Shown here piece by piece: positions 44,048 through 53,628 of a stretch of 64,000 nucleotides of DNA. The stretch comes from Rhodococcoides kroppenstedtii. Lineage in GTDB: Bacteria; Actinomycetota; Actinomycetes; Mycobacteriales; Mycobacteriaceae. The notes beneath the pieces were generated by a model. That model worked only from the letters and a program-made list of their open reading frames with translations, ran no database searches and had not been told where the DNA came from. Made by a program: the position numbers and the translations under genes. The stretch is taken from contig NZ_FOJN01000003.1 in the NCBI RefSeq assembly GCF_900111805.1, forward strand, positions 186,001-250,000, read 5' to 3'. The first letter of the stretch is position 1; the number at the start of each line of letters is the position of its first letter.

Positions 44048-44752
44048 TTACTGGCCGTCGGTGAGCTGCGGGTCTAGCGCCGCGGCCGGCCATGGACGGC
44101 TGTTGTCGCGCGAAGTGCTCGATCGGACACTTGCGGCATGGGCGGCGAGAAAGTTGTCGACGATTTGGATGCAGTCGTCGGCGTGGATGTGGCGCAGTCC
44201 TGTGAGGCGAGCGAACACTATCGGTCCGAGGAGCTGAATGAGGGCGAAGGTGGTGTCGATCTCGCCGAGCACAGCGCGAGCGTCAGGCGCCGTCAGGATC
44301 TGATCCAGGGACCTGCGGTATTGCTCTATGACACGGGCCCGAAGCGAGACCACCGCGCCAGGATCGAGATCGCGCCGGCTGGCGTCGCCGCTGTTGACGG
44401 GCCCCATTGCCAGCCAGGCCAGCGTGGTCATCTGCACCGGAGCTTGGTCGATGAGGTCGGCTTGGGTGGTGAGCAACGAAATCAGACGTTCACGTAGCGG
44501 ACCGGTATCGATATCGGTGTCGACTGGGGGTAATAGTCGCTCGAAGGTTGCAGCGAGCAGGTCAGTGGTACTTCCGAAGTGGCGGTACAGAGTGGCACGT
44601 GCAACCTTCGACATGCGGGTGACCGCCTCCACGGTGACCGCCTCGACACCGCCGGTGGACAGCAGCTGGCCCGCCGCTTCGAGCAACCGGTTACGTGAGC
44701 GCGCCAGCCGGGGGTCGGCCGGGCCCTCGGCTGCAACGAGAGGGTCGACCAT
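44048..44752 (-). CDS. TetR-family repressor
   Basis: 234 residues. N-terminal helix-turn-helix: LLEAAGQLLSTGGVEAVTVE, then KVARATLYRHFGSTTDLLAA. The ligand domain follows. The ATG at 44752 has GGAG nine bases upstream; ATGs at 44770 and 44803 are alternatives. It is divergent from an MFS exporter with operator-like repeats between, so it probably represses the pump. Confidence 0.82.
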   Translation of the reverse strand: MVDPLVAAEGPADPRLARSRNRLLEAAGQLLSTGGVEAVTVEAVTRMSKVARATLYRHFGSTTDLLAATFERLLPPVDTDIDTGPLRERLISLLTTQADLIDQAPVQMTTLAWLAMGPVNSGDASRRDLDPGAVVSLRARVIEQYRRSLDQILTAPDARAVLGEIDTTFALIQLLGPIVFARLTGLRHIHADDCIQIVDNFLAAHAASVRSSTSRDNSRPWPAAALDPQLTDGQ

Positions 44753-44836
44753 GAACGGGCTCCGCTCCATTTTGACTGACAAAACATGTCCTCGCTTGAC
44801 CATTCTGTCACACCCGCAAAGTTATGATACTAATAG

Positions 44837-44862
44837 TCTCACACCGAGACGATCAGTCTCGA
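44837..44862. promoter_or_regulatory. operator candidate between tetR and the MFS gene
   Basis: GTCTC-ACACC-GAGAC forms an inverted repeat, followed by a second AGTCTC eight bases on. The location in the divergent gap fits TetR binding. Confidence 0.4.
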
Positions 44863-44878
44863 ACTGGGAGGCTGGCCG

Positions 44879-46432
44879 TTGAACGAACGTAGATCCGACT
44901 CTGCCAGCGTCGCTCGATGGAGCGGTGCCCAGTGGTGGATGTTGATTGTGTCGTGCATGGCGGTCGCGTTGGTGGTGGCCGCAATGGCGGCATTGTATTC
45001 AGCGTTGCCACAGATCGCGGTCGCGACAGGGGCGACGCAAGCTCAACTGACCTGGATAGTCGACGGTTATACGCTGGTATTGGCGTGCTTGGTTCTGCCT
45101 GCCGGTGCGATCGGTGACCGGTACGGTCGCCGCGGGGTGCTCGTGGCGGGGTTGGCGTTGTTCGCTTTCGCGTCGGCCTTGCCCTTGTTTCTCGCCGACC
45201 CGGCGTGGCTGATCGCTGCTCGCGCGTTGGCTGGGGCGGGTGCGGCGCTGGTCATGCCCTCGACGCTGTCGATACTGACCGCGGGATTTCCACCGGCGCA
45301 TCGCGGCCGCGCTGTAGGTGTGTGGGCCGGGGTTGCTGGATCCGGGGCGGTCCTGGGCATCCTCGGGGCTGGTGTGTTGCTCGAACAGTGGTCGTGGACC
45401 TCGGTGTTCGTCGGGTTGACCGTCGCCGGAGCGGTTCTGGCCGGGTTGGCATGCAGTATCGCGGAGTCCCGCCAGCAGGAGCATCCACCGGTCGATTGGG
45501 TGGGCGCGGTGACCGTAGTTGTCGCGGTCGGGGCGATCGTCTTCGCTGTGATCGAGGTTCCGGCCCGTGGCTGGTCGGATTCGCTCGTCGCCATCAGCAC
45601 TGCGGTGGGCTTGTTCGCAGTTGTGGTGTTCGTCGTCGTAGAACTACGTTCCTCGGCACCCCTACTCGATGTCCGGTTGTTCGCCCGCCGTGGCTTCGGT
45701 GCCGGCGCGCTGTCGGTCTGTATCCAATTTCTGGTGACCTTCGGGGTGTTCTTGCTGTTGGTGCAGTATCTGCAGTTGATTCTCGGTTATGGACCGCTCA
45801 CCGCCGCGTTGGCGTTGACCCCTATGGTCGTGCCGCTCATCGTGATCTCGGTGATTGCACCCTGGCTGTCGAACATTGTTGGCCTGCGGGTGATGACCAC
45901 TGTAGGTCTGCTCACCATCGCGGCGGGACTGGTGATGGTGAGCAGACTGACCGTCGCGGCAACTTACCCTGACCTGCTGTGGCCCTTGCTCATCATGAGC
46001 GCGGGTTTGGGGTTGTGTACCGCCCCTGCGACTTTCGCCATCGTCTCGGACACTCCTGAGGCCAAGCACGGGGTGGCTGCCGCAGTCAACGACGCAGCTC
46101 GCGAAATCGGTGCCGCGATTGGGATTGCGGTAGCCGGTAGCGTGCTCGCGGCCGGTTACGTTCAGCAAATTCAACCGGCTCTGCCCCAGCTACCCGAGCC
46201 TGCCCGTGGTCCGGTGGCCGATTCTCTGGCCGCCGCGTTACAGGTCGCCGACCGCGCAGGACCAGCTGGTCAGCCGCTGGCCGAGTTCGCCAGAGCCGCA
46301 TTCGTACACGGAAGTGGTCAGGCGACACTGGCGTTGGCGGCGCTGACCGCCGCTGGGGCACTCGTCCTCGCCGTCTTTGCGCCAGGTAGACGCAGCCGTA
46401 CGACAGCCACCGCGGGTGATGGACGTCGGTGA
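44879..46432 (+). CDS. MFS drug/solute exporter, DHA2 (14-helix) type
   Basis: 517 residues with about 14 hydrophobic segments. Motifs include ATQAQLTWIVDGYTLVLACL, the motif A-like GDRYGRRGVLVAG and AAVNDAAREIGAAIGIAVAG. Proton-driven export across the cytoplasmic membrane. TTG at 44879 is taken as start because GGGAGG precedes it by seven bases. Substrate unknown; in this setting solvent or hydrocarbon tolerance is possible. Confidence 0.85.
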   Translation: MNERRSDSASVARWSGAQWWMLIVSCMAVALVVAAMAALYSALPQIAVATGATQAQLTWIVDGYTLVLACLVLPAGAIGDRYGRRGVLVAGLALFAFASALPLFLADPAWLIAARALAGAGAALVMPSTLSILTAGFPPAHRGRAVGVWAGVAGSGAVLGILGAGVLLEQWSWTSVFVGLTVAGAVLAGLACSIAESRQQEHPPVDWVGAVTVVVAVGAIVFAVIEVPARGWSDSLVAISTAVGLFAVVVFVVVELRSSAPLLDVRLFARRGFGAGALSVCIQFLVTFGVFLLLVQYLQLILGYGPLTAALALTPMVVPLIVISVIAPWLSNIVGLRVMTTVGLLTIAAGLVMVSRLTVAATYPDLLWPLLIMSAGLGLCTAPATFAIVSDTPEAKHGVAAAVNDAAREIGAAIGIAVAGSVLAAGYVQQIQPALPQLPEPARGPVADSLAAALQVADRAGPAGQPLAEFARAAFVHGSGQATLALAALTAAGALVLAVFAPGRRSRTTATAGDGRR

Positions 46433-46448
46433 AGGTCGGCCAGGGTGT

Positions 46449-47003
46449 CTATTCTTCGGTGTGATTCGTGTCCGTGGCCCGGAGTTGGGCTCGGGCTTGG
46501 GACTGCATGAAGTGTTCGACCTCGACCACCACGAACAGGGCAGTAGCGGTGGCTACCGAGCGGCCCTGCGCATCGTCCATCGTGGCCGTGAGATCCAGTT
46601 TGCGCCCATCACGAGACCGAACGGCAGCACGCAATACGTATGGAGTGCCGAGCAGAACCGGCGCCAGGTAGTCGAGCTCGAGACGCCGCGTCACGGCGAG
46701 CTCACCCACTGTGTAGAGCAGGAAGCCGAACAGATCGTCGAGAACGGTCGCCACCGCGCCTCCGTGTGCTATCCCGGGTGCCCCGACATGACGTTGATCG
46801 AACACATGGTGAGCCACCACGCCGTTCTCGTCACGCTGGACCGACAGGGCGTGGCCGTGCGGGTTCTGCGGCCCACAACCAAGACAGTCGGGGTGGTGGG
46901 GCGGTAGATCAGGCGAGTCGAAACTCGTGCTCCAGAACGAGCGCGCCCAGTTCTCGACAGCCGGGCCGGCCGACCCGCTGACCTCGTCCGGAACTCTTTT
47001 CAT
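46449..47003 (-). CDS. PaaI-like hotdog thioesterase
   Basis: 184 residues. The hotdog motif is PGIAHGGAVATVLDDLFGFL; an N-terminal CLGCGPQNPHG matches the CxxCGxxN entry of this subfamily. It would hydrolyse acyl-CoA. ATG at 47003 has GAGAGG upstream. It is convergent with the MFS gene and separated from the hydrocarbon genes by a second transposon-end-like sequence. Confidence 0.8.
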   Translation of the reverse strand: MKRVPDEVSGSAGPAVENWARSFWSTSFDSPDLPPHHPDCLGCGPQNPHGHALSVQRDENGVVAHHVFDQRHVGAPGIAHGGAVATVLDDLFGFLLYTVGELAVTRRLELDYLAPVLLGTPYVLRAAVRSRDGRKLDLTATMDDAQGRSVATATALFVVVEVEHFMQSQARAQLRATDTNHTEE

Positions 47004-47075
47004 GGTCGGACCTCTCTGTCGTGAAAAAAAATTGTGCCGAGTCTGTCGCGTCATCGTGCGCTCGGCCTGCACCGC

Positions 47076-47114
47076 TGTTAGTTTCGATAGATAAACTGCA
47101 CTATGTCAGAAGTG
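47076..47114 (+). repeat. second Tn402-like left end, degenerate
   Basis: TGTTAGTTTC, then CTGCAC, then ATGTCAGAAGTG, in the same order and spacing as at 43904-43941. The block CTGCAC-N-ATGTCAGAAGTG is identical at both places apart from one base. It suggests nested or successive transposons. No gene lies between 47004 and 47245. Confidence 0.55.
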
Positions 47115-47245
47115 AACCGCGCGTTGAAAACGTCGGCGAGGTTGCAGATGAGGGTCATCCACCCCGCAGCCCAGTGGCTGGCGTCGTGATCTGATCGGCC
47201 CAGGGATTCGGACACTAGACCCGCTTGGAATAGGGATCTACAAGC

Positions 47246-47365
47246 ATGAGCAGATCGCGTCGATCTTTCAGCACCGAGTTCAAAGACGAACTGTGCCGAG
47301 AGGTCATCGACTCTTCCAAGCCGATCAGTGAGGTCGCCAGGGCGTACGGTGTCGGCGACGACAGC
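47246..47365 (+). pseudogene. IS3-type transposase OrfA fragment
   Basis: SRSRRSFSTEFKDELCREVI followed by ISEVARAYGVG is the helix-turn-helix start of IS3-family OrfA. Similarity ends abruptly after GVG, and no OrfB is present. A short IS remnant inside the transposon. Confidence 0.65.
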
Positions 47366-47420
47366 TGCAGCACAGTGCGATGCGCCCCGTGTACCGCGCG
47401 CCATCGAACGACGGTGGGCA

Positions 47421-48485
47421 TCATCTCGTGATGGCGGACAGCGAGCGTGAAGCAGACTCCAGGGACTCCACCAGGATCAGCTCGAGTTCCGACAGTCTGG
47501 CAGCCGACACGGCCACCGCAGCTGCGCGTGTTCGTACATCGAGACCGCGTTGTGTTCCGGCGCGGGCAGTTTCGGTCCAGGCCTGGGCGCAGTGATCGGC
47601 GGCCACCGCGAGGTCTGCGGTAGCGGGATCACCGGTCAGACGTGCAATCTCGGTACAGCCGTCGGCGAGAAGCCGACGAAAGAGCCCGCCTCCGGTTCCG
47701 GCCTTTTCGATGAAGATACCGAGACTGAACAGCAGCGTCTCGAGGTCATCGGGCGGAAGGTCGACCCAGCTCTTGACGTCGGTTGCCAGCTGGTCGACCG
47801 CGGCCAAACCGTCGGCACCGGCTGCTGGTATGTGGTCGGCTATTCCCGGTGTCGATGGGGCGTGCATGCTGGCGGCGGATCGGGCGAAGGCCGCGGCCGC
47901 GGCAGTCGACACGGGCGGCAGTGTCTGCGGCCACGTGATTCGGTACGTGCAGTGACGTGTCGGTTGCGGGAACGAGGTGGAAGATCGCGCCCGAGCCAGC
48001 GCGTCGAGCGGGATCTTCTGCACGTCGGCCCGATCGTTGTCGACGACCGAGGCAGTCCCCCCGATCTCGTCGTAGCCGATCACCACGATGTCGTGGCGAC
48101 TCATCTGCAGTTTCACCCGTAAGTAGGGCAGCTCAGCGATATCGGCCCAGACCAGACTGGGTCTTCCCGCATCGATGTCGTCGCGAACCCATGACCATCC
48201 CTCACCGGGATCGTCGGTCGTGAGAACCTCGACTTGTCCGCCGAGCCTGCGCGGTAAGTCGATCTCGAAGTCGGCACCGCGGCCGACCAGGTACATCGGT
48301 GGGACCAGGTCGTCCGATCGCAGGTAGGACAAACCGAGATCACCACCCAGTGCGAACACCAACCCCTCGTCGGGTGGTCCGTCCCATCCCAGACCGTGCC
48401 ACTGGAGAAGGTCTCGCATTGCACCTGACCCGCAGTGCCCTCCCATCCGGTGGGGATAGTTCTCGATCAGAGTCGTGGGGGTCAC
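47421..48485 (-). CDS. BtrH-N / DUF4872 domain protein
   Basis: 354 residues. Begins YPHRMGGHCGSGAMRDLLQW, the N-terminal signature of the butirosin BtrH family with its conserved cysteine, and has SRHDIVVIGYDE with a conserved histidine. A DUF4872-like helical C-terminal half follows. BtrH is an acyltransferase; here the substrate is unknown. GTG at 48485. Same strand as the SDR and CYP153 genes. Confidence 0.75.
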   Translation of the reverse strand: MTPTTLIENYPHRMGGHCGSGAMRDLLQWHGLGWDGPPDEGLVFALGGDLGLSYLRSDDLVPPMYLVGRGADFEIDLPRRLGGQVEVLTTDDPGEGWSWVRDDIDAGRPSLVWADIAELPYLRVKLQMSRHDIVVIGYDEIGGTASVVDNDRADVQKIPLDALARARSSTSFPQPTRHCTYRITWPQTLPPVSTAAAAAFARSAASMHAPSTPGIADHIPAAGADGLAAVDQLATDVKSWVDLPPDDLETLLFSLGIFIEKAGTGGGLFRRLLADGCTEIARLTGDPATADLAVAADHCAQAWTETARAGTQRGLDVRTRAAAVAVSAARLSELELILVESLESASRSLSAITR

Positions 48486-48531
48486 TGTGGCTGCCTTTCG
48501 GGTGGTTGGTCGAGCGCGCGTGTCGGCATGC

Positions 48532-49368
48532 TCAGCTGTTCTGGATTCTGTCGAGATACGTTCGGCGAGCAGTCATGTCGACGTCCGCGAGGAACACCGA
48601 ATCTGTGTTCAGGGCCGCACCCAGTCCGGTCGCCAGCCGCCGGGGGACGAATTTCACCGCCGCGACCATTGCGCCTGCGAGACGGGTGACGCGGACGAAG
48701 GGGCGTGGATTCTCGATCAGATCTGCTGTCGCGCGGGCGATTTCCTCCGGCTCGGCGTTGCGTAATCCCTTTGCGCCGGCGGTTCCGGCGACGAGTTCGG
48801 TGTTGGTGAACGTCGGGCGGACTGTGGACAGTCGAACCCCTGACTTGCGGTACTCCAGTCGTGCGGCCTCTGTGAATCCGATGACTGCGAACTTGGTAGC
48901 GCAGTAGGTCGCCAAACCAGGTACCGCGAGCTCGCCGGCCAATGACGCAGTGTTGATGATGTGTCCGGTGCGGCGCGGCAGCATGCGCTGAAGAGCCAGT
49001 TTGGTCCCGAAGATGACACCCAGGACGTTGATCTCGACTTGACGCCGGGTTACTGCATCGTCCTCTTCGTGGGCGTGGCCGGTAGGCATGATGCCCGCGT
49101 TGTTGATCAGGATGTCGAGGGGTCCGAGTTCACGTTCGACCAGGTCCAGAAACGTTGTGAACGAGTCAGGTTCGGTGACGTCGAGTCGGGTGACGACCTT
49201 CACCCCGAGTTCGGCGGCGGCCTCCTTCGCACGTGCCTCGTCGATGTCGCCGATGGCGACCCGGTGGCCTCGTCGAATCAACTCCTTCGCTGTCTGATAG
49301 CCGATGCCGCGAGCTCCACCTGTGATCGCCACGGTCCTGGCGGGGGTGTGAGGTGCGTTGTTTGTCAT
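48532..49368 (-). CDS. short-chain dehydrogenase/reductase
   Basis: 278 residues. NAD(P) binding in ITGGARGIGYQTAKEL, NNAG in ILINNAGIMPTG, catalytic Ser in INTASLAGE and Y-x-x-x-K in YCATKFAVIGF. Classical SDR length. In a cluster with a terminal alkane hydroxylase it could oxidise alcohols or aldehydes; that is inference. ATG at 49368 with GGAG nine bases upstream. The 396-bp gap upstream (49369-49764) shows no gene. Confidence 0.85.
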   Translation of the reverse strand: MTNNAPHTPARTVAITGGARGIGYQTAKELIRRGHRVAIGDIDEARAKEAAAELGVKVVTRLDVTEPDSFTTFLDLVERELGPLDILINNAGIMPTGHAHEEDDAVTRRQVEINVLGVIFGTKLALQRMLPRRTGHIINTASLAGELAVPGLATYCATKFAVIGFTEAARLEYRKSGVRLSTVRPTFTNTELVAGTAGAKGLRNAEPEEIARATADLIENPRPFVRVTRLAGAMVAAVKFVPRRLATGLGAALNTDSVFLADVDMTARRTYLDRIQNS

Positions 49369-49764
49369 CTGCTGCGCTCCTTGCATAGATGAGAGACATC
49401 GGTAGACGCCTGTCGGCCCGCTCTCGCGGTAGCGGCTGCGCACACGGGAGAGGGATATGGGTATCGCGCGTCGTCTCGTGCCCGGGGAGGCGTTCGGATC
49501 GGTCGTTCATCGCCCGCAGCCGCAATTCCAGCGGCAGAGCGAGTCTCGTCTGTTCGGTGCAACTTCCGGTGTCGGCCTTACCACGGCCGCGGCGACGAGA
49601 CAGTCATGTGGCACAGCTCTGCCAGCAGGTATCGGCTCACCCGATTCGAAGGTGTCCGAGGCGGTCCGAGTGTTCACGATCGCGATTGTTCGCGGAGAGA
49701 GCTCCGACCGATCGGCAGTCGGCCGCGATACGGGGTTCGGCGCGTATGTTCTCACCGCTTGTGT

Positions 49765-50511
49765 TCATCGAGACTCCCGCGGAAGGTTTCGATCCCCGGG
49801 AGTTTCGTCCGGCCGGGTGCGGCCGGTGAAAACATCATCGAGTGGGTGAGCGCCCGTGAAGATCGTGGGGCCGTAGGCGTGCCGAAGCACCGTCAAGATC
49901 GCGTTCAAGGGTAGGTCGTCGAAGACTCCTCGCTCGCGGACATACTCCATGTGCTGGGCTCCGTCTGCGGTGAAGGCATGCATGAGAGCATCGCGATCGC
50001 CGTCGAATTCCACTGGCGGCACGCCGAAACGAGCGCACAACTCGACATTGAATGCCGGCGTGGCCTTCAACCACCGGCCCTCGATGTAGAGGCGACTGTA
50101 GCCGTGGTAGACGAACAGGTCGGTGCCGCCCATCAGCGTGCGCAACGTCTCGGTCTGCAGGTGATTTCGGACGTCGGCGAAGCCGAGCAGTGCTGGGATA
50201 CCCGCCGCCCGGCACACTGCGGTCAACAGCACCGCCTTCGGGACGCAGTAAGCGCGCCCGGCCTCGAGGACGAAGCTCGCTCGATAGTGGGCCGGATCGT
50301 CCGACACGGTGTATGGGTCGTACCAGATTCGGTCGCGGACGGCGGCGAAGAGGCGTCTGGCCTTGTCACGGTCGCTGCTCGCATCTCCGATTGCCGCGGC
50401 GGTGAACGCCCGCACGGATTCGTGCTCGATGTCGAGGAAGTCCGTTGCTCCCAGGTATGCGTGTGGTGGCTGCGTAGTATGTGCTCCGGGCGGGCGGTCT
50501 GTCATGGTCAT
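49765..50511 (-). CDS. transglutaminase-like domain protein
   Basis: 248 residues. Catalytic-core cysteine in AYCVPKAVLLTAVCRAAGIP; a histidine in FVYHGYSRLYIEGRWLKATP. The usual aspartate of the triad seems replaced (KATPAFN), as in several bacterial relatives that act as proteases or lack activity. ATG at 50511 with AAGGGA upstream. It lies directly downstream of the ferredoxin reductase gene, probably in the same operon. Confidence 0.75.
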   Translation of the reverse strand: MTMTDRPPGAHTTQPPHAYLGATDFLDIEHESVRAFTAAAIGDASSDRDKARRLFAAVRDRIWYDPYTVSDDPAHYRASFVLEAGRAYCVPKAVLLTAVCRAAGIPALLGFADVRNHLQTETLRTLMGGTDLFVYHGYSRLYIEGRWLKATPAFNVELCARFGVPPVEFDGDRDALMHAFTADGAQHMEYVRERGVFDDLPLNAILTVLRHAYGPTIFTGAHPLDDVFTGRTRPDETPGDRNLPRESR

Positions 50512-50574
50512 CGCTGATGTTCCCTTCTCTGAGCAAACCGGTTGCTGTTGTGTGCACAACGACCGAAGGATCGG

Positions 50575-51783
50575 TCAGTTGCGCGCGAGTCCGCCGAGCA
50601 TCAGGTCTTCGCGTTGGACGGGGAGTCGCTGGGCGATCACCCGTTTGCTGTACATGAACTCGCGCGGGCGACCTATGCAGTCGGCGGCAATGAGCTCACC
50701 GGCCTGGAGATAGAAGCAACTGAAATCACTGTCGCGGGTGGGGTCACCGCTGAGAACCACTTCGTCGTATCCAGTGTTGAGGCCGGCGATCTGCAGCTTG
50801 AAGTGATACTGATCCGACCAGAACCACGGCAACGCTTCGATTTTTCTGGACTTCCCGCAGGCGGTCGACGCAGCGACTTTGGCCTGCTCTCCTGCGCTCG
50901 AGACGGACTCCAACCGTAGTCGACGGCCGTAACGGGCCATGTCGTGGCTCGCGCAGTCCCCCGCCGCCATGATGTCGGGGTCGTTGGTCCGAGTGTGATC
51001 GTCGATCACGATGCCGTTGTCGATGACAAGACCCGCATCGGCGGCGAGGTCGGTGTTCGGCTCGACGCCGACACCGACGATGACCAGATCTGCGGGGATC
51101 GATTCTCCGCTGGCCAAGGTGATTTCACGAACCTCACGGTCACCGGACAGGCCCTGAACCATCGCGTTCGTTCTGATGTCGACTCCCTGTTCGCGATGTA
51201 TCCGCTCGAAGAACGTCGATACCTCGGGAGCAGTGACCCGCTCGAGCACACGCCCAGTTGCCTCGAGGACTGTGACCTGTACGCCCAGTGCGCGCAGCGA
51301 TGCCGCTGTCTCGAGTCCGATGTAGCCGCCTCCGACGATCACCACCCGCTGGCCAGGGCCGGTGGCCATACGTATCCTCTCGACGTCCGCTGCGGTGCGC
51401 AGGTAGTAGACCCCGTGGAGATCGGCCCCGGGAACGGTGAGCCGACGAGGGCGGGCTCCCGTGCACAGCGCGAGCTTGTCGTAGGCCAGCTTCTCCCCGG
51501 TGTCGAGAACGACGTTGCCTTCCGACCGAACGATGGTCTCCACCTGCGCGTTCAGGAGCTGAATACCTTGCTTGGAGTAGAAGTCCGTGCTGCGAATGGC
51601 GATATCGTCGAGTACGCATTTGCCCGCCAGGTATGCCTTCGACAGCGGGGGGCGTTGATAGGGAGCGGCAGACTCGTTACCGATGAGGACGATGTCGCCT
51701 GTCCAACCTTCTTGGCGCAAACTAGCTGCCAGTTGTGCCCCAGCATGGCTTGCGCCGACGATGATCGCCCGTTGCGATGTCAT
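50575..51783 (-). CDS. ferredoxin reductase of the CYP153 system
   Basis: 402 residues. FAD site IIVGASHAGAQLAASLRQEG, NAD site VVIVGGGYIGLETAASLRAL and MAAGDCASHD near the C-terminus; rhodocoxin/putidaredoxin reductase type. It passes electrons from NAD(P)H to the 2Fe-2S ferredoxin. ATG at 51783 overlaps the P450 stop (ATGA), so the Fd-P450-FdR genes are coupled. Confidence 0.9.
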   Translation of the reverse strand: MTSQRAIIVGASHAGAQLAASLRQEGWTGDIVLIGNESAAPYQRPPLSKAYLAGKCVLDDIAIRSTDFYSKQGIQLLNAQVETIVRSEGNVVLDTGEKLAYDKLALCTGARPRRLTVPGADLHGVYYLRTAADVERIRMATGPGQRVVIVGGGYIGLETAASLRALGVQVTVLEATGRVLERVTAPEVSTFFERIHREQGVDIRTNAMVQGLSGDREVREITLASGESIPADLVIVGVGVEPNTDLAADAGLVIDNGIVIDDHTRTNDPDIMAAGDCASHDMARYGRRLRLESVSSAGEQAKVAASTACGKSRKIEALPWFWSDQYHFKLQIAGLNTGYDEVVLSGDPTRDSDFSCFYLQAGELIAADCIGRPREFMYSKRVIAQRLPVQREDLMLGGLARN

Positions 51784-53201
51784 ACGCTGGAAGTAGGCGT
51801 CAGGCGCACCATCATCTTGCTGATGCCCCGCACGAAATTCGACTGAACATACTCGGGGTCGCCGACGACCTCGATGTTCTCGAAGCGGGGAAGCAACTCC
51901 TCCCACAGAATCCGCAGCTGCATTTCGGCCAGCCGATTGCCCATACACCGGTGCACACCGAATCCGAACGCGATGTGATTGCGCGCATTGGCACGATCGA
52001 TGATGAAATCATCAGGATTCTCGAAAACGCGTTCGTCGCGGTTACCCGAGGCATACCACATCACCACCTTGTCGCCCTTGCGAATGAATTGTCCGTTCAG
52101 CACAGTGTCGGCTTTGGCGATTCGGCGCATGTACGCCAACGGTGTCTGCCACCTGATGATCTCCGAGACCATGTTGGGAATGAGACCAGGGTTGATCTTC
52201 AATTTCTCGAACTGGTCGGGGGATTTGTTCAACGCAAGAACGCCACCGCTCATCGAGTTGCGCGTCGTGTCGTTTCCACCGACGATCAGCAACACAAGGT
52301 TGCCCATGAATTCCATCGGACGATCGATCAGATCCTTCGTGTCGTCGTTCTGCTGCAACATGGTGATCAGATCGAAACCAGGTTCTCCTCCTCCAGACCT
52401 TTCGGCGGCCTTGTCATGCCAAAGAGCACTGAGACCACGCGCCATGTCACGCATGCCGTCGAACACCTCGTCGATGTTCGAGGGGCCACCGTTGGCTTGC
52501 TCCATCGCGGTCGCGAGATCGGACCACTCGACGAGCTTGCGGCGCTGCTCGTACGGAAAGTCCAGCAGAGTTGCCAACATGCGAGCTGTCAACTCGATCG
52601 AGACATTCTGCACCCAGTCGAACGGCTCATTCAAGGGAAGGTCGTCCAGCACCTCCTGCACGCGTGATCGAATAAGACCCTCCATCTCCCGCAGATTCTT
52701 CGGCGCGACCACGCCTTGGACGGCAGCCCTCTGTCTGTCGTGGCGAGGCGGATCCATCGCGATGAACATCTCGATATCGAGAAAACGCGGCGGGACACCG
52801 ATAACAATGAACGGCTCGGCGGAAAACAGCGCATGATTTTTGTCGACGGCCACAATATCGGCATGACGCGTGACCGACCAGAACGGACCGAACGGACTGT
52901 TGGGTTGGTAGTGAACCGGCGCCTCGTTCCGCACCCGTTCGAAGTACGACTGCCACCGCCCTTGTCTGTAAAGGAAAGGGTTACTGAGGTCGATGTCGGC
53001 GAGCTCGACATCCTCGACCGGTGGGATCGGACTCTCGACGAACAACTTGGTGCCATTCGTTCCAGTCACCCAACGCCGGGTCTTGTCGTAGAGGTGTGCA
53101 CCCCGGATCTGCAGGTCCATCGGGATAGCCGACTTCACCTTGTCGCCGATCGTCTCGGAAACCTTCATCGCCTTGCTACTCTGCCTTCCGACGATTTTCA
53201 T
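51780..53201 (-). CDS. cytochrome P450, CYP153-type alkane terminal hydroxylase
   Basis: 473 residues. The I-helix GGNDTTRNSMSGGVLALNKS, the ExxR helix VSEIIRWQTPLAYMRRIA and the heme loop FGFGVHRCMGNRLAEMQ all match CYP153A enzymes, which hydroxylate medium-chain alkanes at the end carbon. It lies between its ferredoxin and reductase with four-base overlaps, and near a divergent AraC regulator, the standard CYP153 operon layout. Start: ATG at 53201 overlaps the ferredoxin stop; an internal ATG 12 codons on is possible. Substrate range cannot be read from sequence. Confidence 0.9.
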   Translation of the reverse strand: MKIVGRQSSKAMKVSETIGDKVKSAIPMDLQIRGAHLYDKTRRWVTGTNGTKLFVESPIPPVEDVELADIDLSNPFLYRQGRWQSYFERVRNEAPVHYQPNSPFGPFWSVTRHADIVAVDKNHALFSAEPFIVIGVPPRFLDIEMFIAMDPPRHDRQRAAVQGVVAPKNLREMEGLIRSRVQEVLDDLPLNEPFDWVQNVSIELTARMLATLLDFPYEQRRKLVEWSDLATAMEQANGGPSNIDEVFDGMRDMARGLSALWHDKAAERSGGGEPGFDLITMLQQNDDTKDLIDRPMEFMGNLVLLIVGGNDTTRNSMSGGVLALNKSPDQFEKLKINPGLIPNMVSEIIRWQTPLAYMRRIAKADTVLNGQFIRKGDKVVMWYASGNRDERVFENPDDFIIDRANARNHIAFGFGVHRCMGNRLAEMQLRILWEELLPRFENIEVVGDPEYVQSNFVRGISKMMVRLTPTSSV

Positions 53202-53518
53202 AGCTGAAACTCGGGCGTTTGTACGCGCAGGCCGTCCCACGCTTCCGAGGCCACCATCTGACAGGACAGCCGGGAGGTGTGTTGCCGTTCGGGGTTCATC
53301 GCGAGCATCTCCTCTTCATCGGCGCCGGAAAGACCCACTTCCCCGGACCACTGTGGGTCGACGATCACATGACAGGTACCGCACGCCGTCTCCCCGCCAC
53401 AGTCACCGTCGATCCCGGGCACAGCATTGTCGGTAGCAATCTGCATGAGCGATCGACCTTCGACCAAAGCCGCCTCGTGCTCCTCGCCGTCGTGCGCGAC
53501 GAAAGTTACAACTGCCAT
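53198..53518 (-). CDS. 2Fe-2S ferredoxin of the CYP153 system
   Basis: 106 residues, adrenodoxin/putidaredoxin type. Cluster ligands lie in DCGGETACGTCHVIVD (C-x5-C-x2-C), with the fourth cysteine in SRLSCQMVAS. It carries electrons from the reductase to the P450. First gene of the operon; ATG at 53518 has GAGG upstream, 110 bp from the divergent AraC gene. Confidence 0.92.
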   Translation of the reverse strand: MAVVTFVAHDGEEHEAALVEGRSLMQIATDNAVPGIDGDCGGETACGTCHVIVDPQWSGEVGLSGADEEEMLAMNPERQHTSRLSCQMVASEAWDGLRVQTPEFQL

Positions 53519-53628
53519 GTCAACTCCTCGTTTTCTGGCGTGATTGAACGAAAGTGTCGTCGCAAACGTGGGTGACGGCTATGTTCGGTGGAGTCAGAAA
53601 CTTGTGAATTCGGGTCAAGGGGATCATC

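Noticed and set aside
47078..47404. 108-codon minus-strand frame over the IS3 remnant
   Set aside because: Antisense to the OrfA fragment and no start context.
49369..49764. Several 80-145 codon frames between the SDR and transglutaminase-like genes
   Set aside because: Overlapping frames on both strands with Arg/Ser-rich products and no ribosome sites; treated as non-coding.
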